Shown here: positions 63,258 through 64,000 of the stretch, piece by piece
How positions within the stretch are numbered: the first letter of the stretch is position 1
Layout: every line of letters starts with the position of its first letter
Assembly (NCBI RefSeq): GCF_000827555.1
Contig: NZ_CDOI01000090.1
Span: forward strand, 1-64,000
Direction of reading: 5' to 3'
From: Capnocytophaga canis
GTDB lineage: Bacteria; Bacteroidota; Bacteroidia; Flavobacteriales; Flavobacteriaceae
DNA length: 64,000 nt
Program-made: the position numbers and the translations under genes
The notes under the pieces: model-generated
What the model saw: the letters and a program-made list of their open reading frames with translations, nothing else
What the model was told of the DNA's origin: nothing
Databases searched by the model: none

Positions 63258-64000
63258 ATGGAAAGAAAACCAATTTTTAAGATATCTCTTTTTGAGGCTT
63301 TTTTACCGATTATCATCCTGATAGTGATGTTAGGATACAATGTTTTTTACGTTTATGGAGACAATGCTTTGGGTGGTTCGAATCAGTTTATTCTACTGTT
63401 GGGAGCTGCTATTGCAGTTTTTATTGGTTTTATTAATGGAGTACCGATTCGTACAATGACACATGAAATATACAATAACATCAAGTCCACCAGTGGGGCG
63501 ATTTTAATCTTACTTTTGGTAGGAGCTCTTTCTGGCACGTGGCTTTTGAGCGGTATTATCCCAACAATGATTTACTACGGCCTTCAAATTCTGACGCCTT
63601 CTATCTTTTTACCAGCTAGTGTGATTATTTGTTCTGCCGTTTCGGTAGCCATTGGTAGTAGCTGGACAACCTCTGCCACCATTGGTATAGCTCTGGTTGG
63701 TATAGGAACGTCTTTGGGTATTCCTTTAGGACTTATCGGAGGAGCAATCATCTCAGGAAGCTATTTCGGAGATAAGATGTCGCCCATGAGTGATACAACA
63801 AACTTGGCACCTGCATTAGCAGGGACGGATATTTTTACTCATATCAAGTATATGACCTACACCACAGTACCTTCTATTATCATTGCTTTGATTATTTTTA
63901 CTGTAATTGGGTTTACAATTGACACTCATGGGATTTCTGATACACAGGCAATTCAAAATGCTATCTTGGAACGATTCAACGTAACTCCTTGGGTATTTGT
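63258..64000 (+). CDS. nhaC: NhaC-family Na+/H+ antiporter (3' end missing)
   Basis: Start of an integral-membrane antiporter; the first 247 codons are in the window and the frame is open at the right edge. Hydrophobic segments alternate from residue 12 on (LPIIILIVMLGYNVFYVYG). The family signature is SYFGDKMSPMSDTTNLAPAL at about residues 171-190, and SVAIGSSWTTSATIGIALVG precedes it. Substrate may be Na+/H+ or, in some NhaC members, malate or arginine exchange. The ATG at 63258 is chosen; an ATG at 63253 in another frame soon meets a stop. No internal break is seen. Confidence 0.92.
   Translation, partial: MERKPIFKISLFEAFLPIIILIVMLGYNVFYVYGDNALGGSNQFILLLGAAIAVFIGFINGVPIRTMTHEIYNNIKSTSGAILILLLVGALSGTWLLSGIIPTMIYYGLQILTPSIFLPASVIICSAVSVAIGSSWTTSATIGIALVGIGTSLGIPLGLIGGAIISGSYFGDKMSPMSDTTNLAPALAGTDIFTHIKYMTYTTVPSIIIALIIFTVIGFTIDTHGISDTQAIQNAILERFNVTPWVF

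Noticed and set aside
1-64000. CRISPR array, insertion sequence or prophage
   Set aside because: No regularly spaced repeats, transposase, integrase, phage structural gene or attachment-site pair was found on either strand.

Overview
The window is chromosomal DNA from a low-GC member of the Bacteroidota, most likely a Flavobacteriaceae species. The gene content would fit Capnocytophaga, but that genus call is inference. Evidence: a SprE/PorW-type gliding/type IX secretion lipoprotein, a bacteroidetal L21 with a helix-hairpin-helix tail, near absence of Shine-Dalgarno sequences, and repeated promoters of the Bacteroidota form TTTG-N18..20-TAnnTTTG. It opens inside mnmG and ends inside an NhaC-type antiporter gene.

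Layout. (1) 1-6540: mnmG (5' end missing), a small unknown gene, a single-chain DUF262/DUF1524 (GmrSD-like) defence protein followed by an open in-frame tail, a beta-barrel outer-membrane protein, a YhcH-like protein and a polyprenyl diphosphate synthase. (2) 6645-24404: a Wzy-dependent surface-glycan cluster read left to right. It holds a truncated ugd relic, wzx, glf, ugd, an SDR, seven glycosyltransferases (one with a nonsense codon), an EpsG-type wzy, an FAD oxidoreductase, gmd, a cytidylyltransferase-GHMP kinase fusion and fcl. Predicted precursors are UDP-Galf, UDP-GlcA and GDP-L-fucose. No initiating phosphoglycosyltransferase is in view. (3) 24480-29605: gpsA, a glycosidase-like lipoprotein, SMR and Fsr-type exporters on the minus strand, tRNA-Leu(UAG) and a PiT-type transporter. 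(4) 29796-39426: a defence-like island, described below. (5) 39597-53330, minus strand: sprE, the yceD-rpmF pair, the dTDP-L-rhamnose operon interrupted by a four-helix-bundle gene and an AAA ATPase gene, rhaM, bioB, a phosphodiesterase, a DASS transporter and rpmA/rplU. (6) 53532-59913: metY, metX, an envelope protein gene and bifunctional thrA, which together run from aspartate to homocysteine. (7) alaS on the minus strand and nhaC at the right edge.

The most unusual part is the island. A WYL regulator precedes a retron. Its ncRNA is bounded by a 16-bp a1/a2 inverted repeat (30839-30854 with 31137-31152) only 20 bases before a reverse transcriptase carrying the retron signatures NAxxH, YADD and VTG. 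Downstream in the same transcription unit are a protein with a degenerate histidine-kinase-like ATPase region and a 708-residue protein with a complete receiver domain and a C-terminal Rx4H (RNNYIH) HEPN-type RNase motif. The two genes overlap by ATGA. A second unit with its own consensus promoter encodes an SF1 helicase and a TPR protein with two cold-shock/S1-like domains. I cannot match this retron, kinase-like, receiver-HEPN, helicase and TPR-CSD set to a retron type I know.

Limits: everything here was read by eye. Domain calls for the two retron-linked proteins and promoter calls without a -33 box are inferences.
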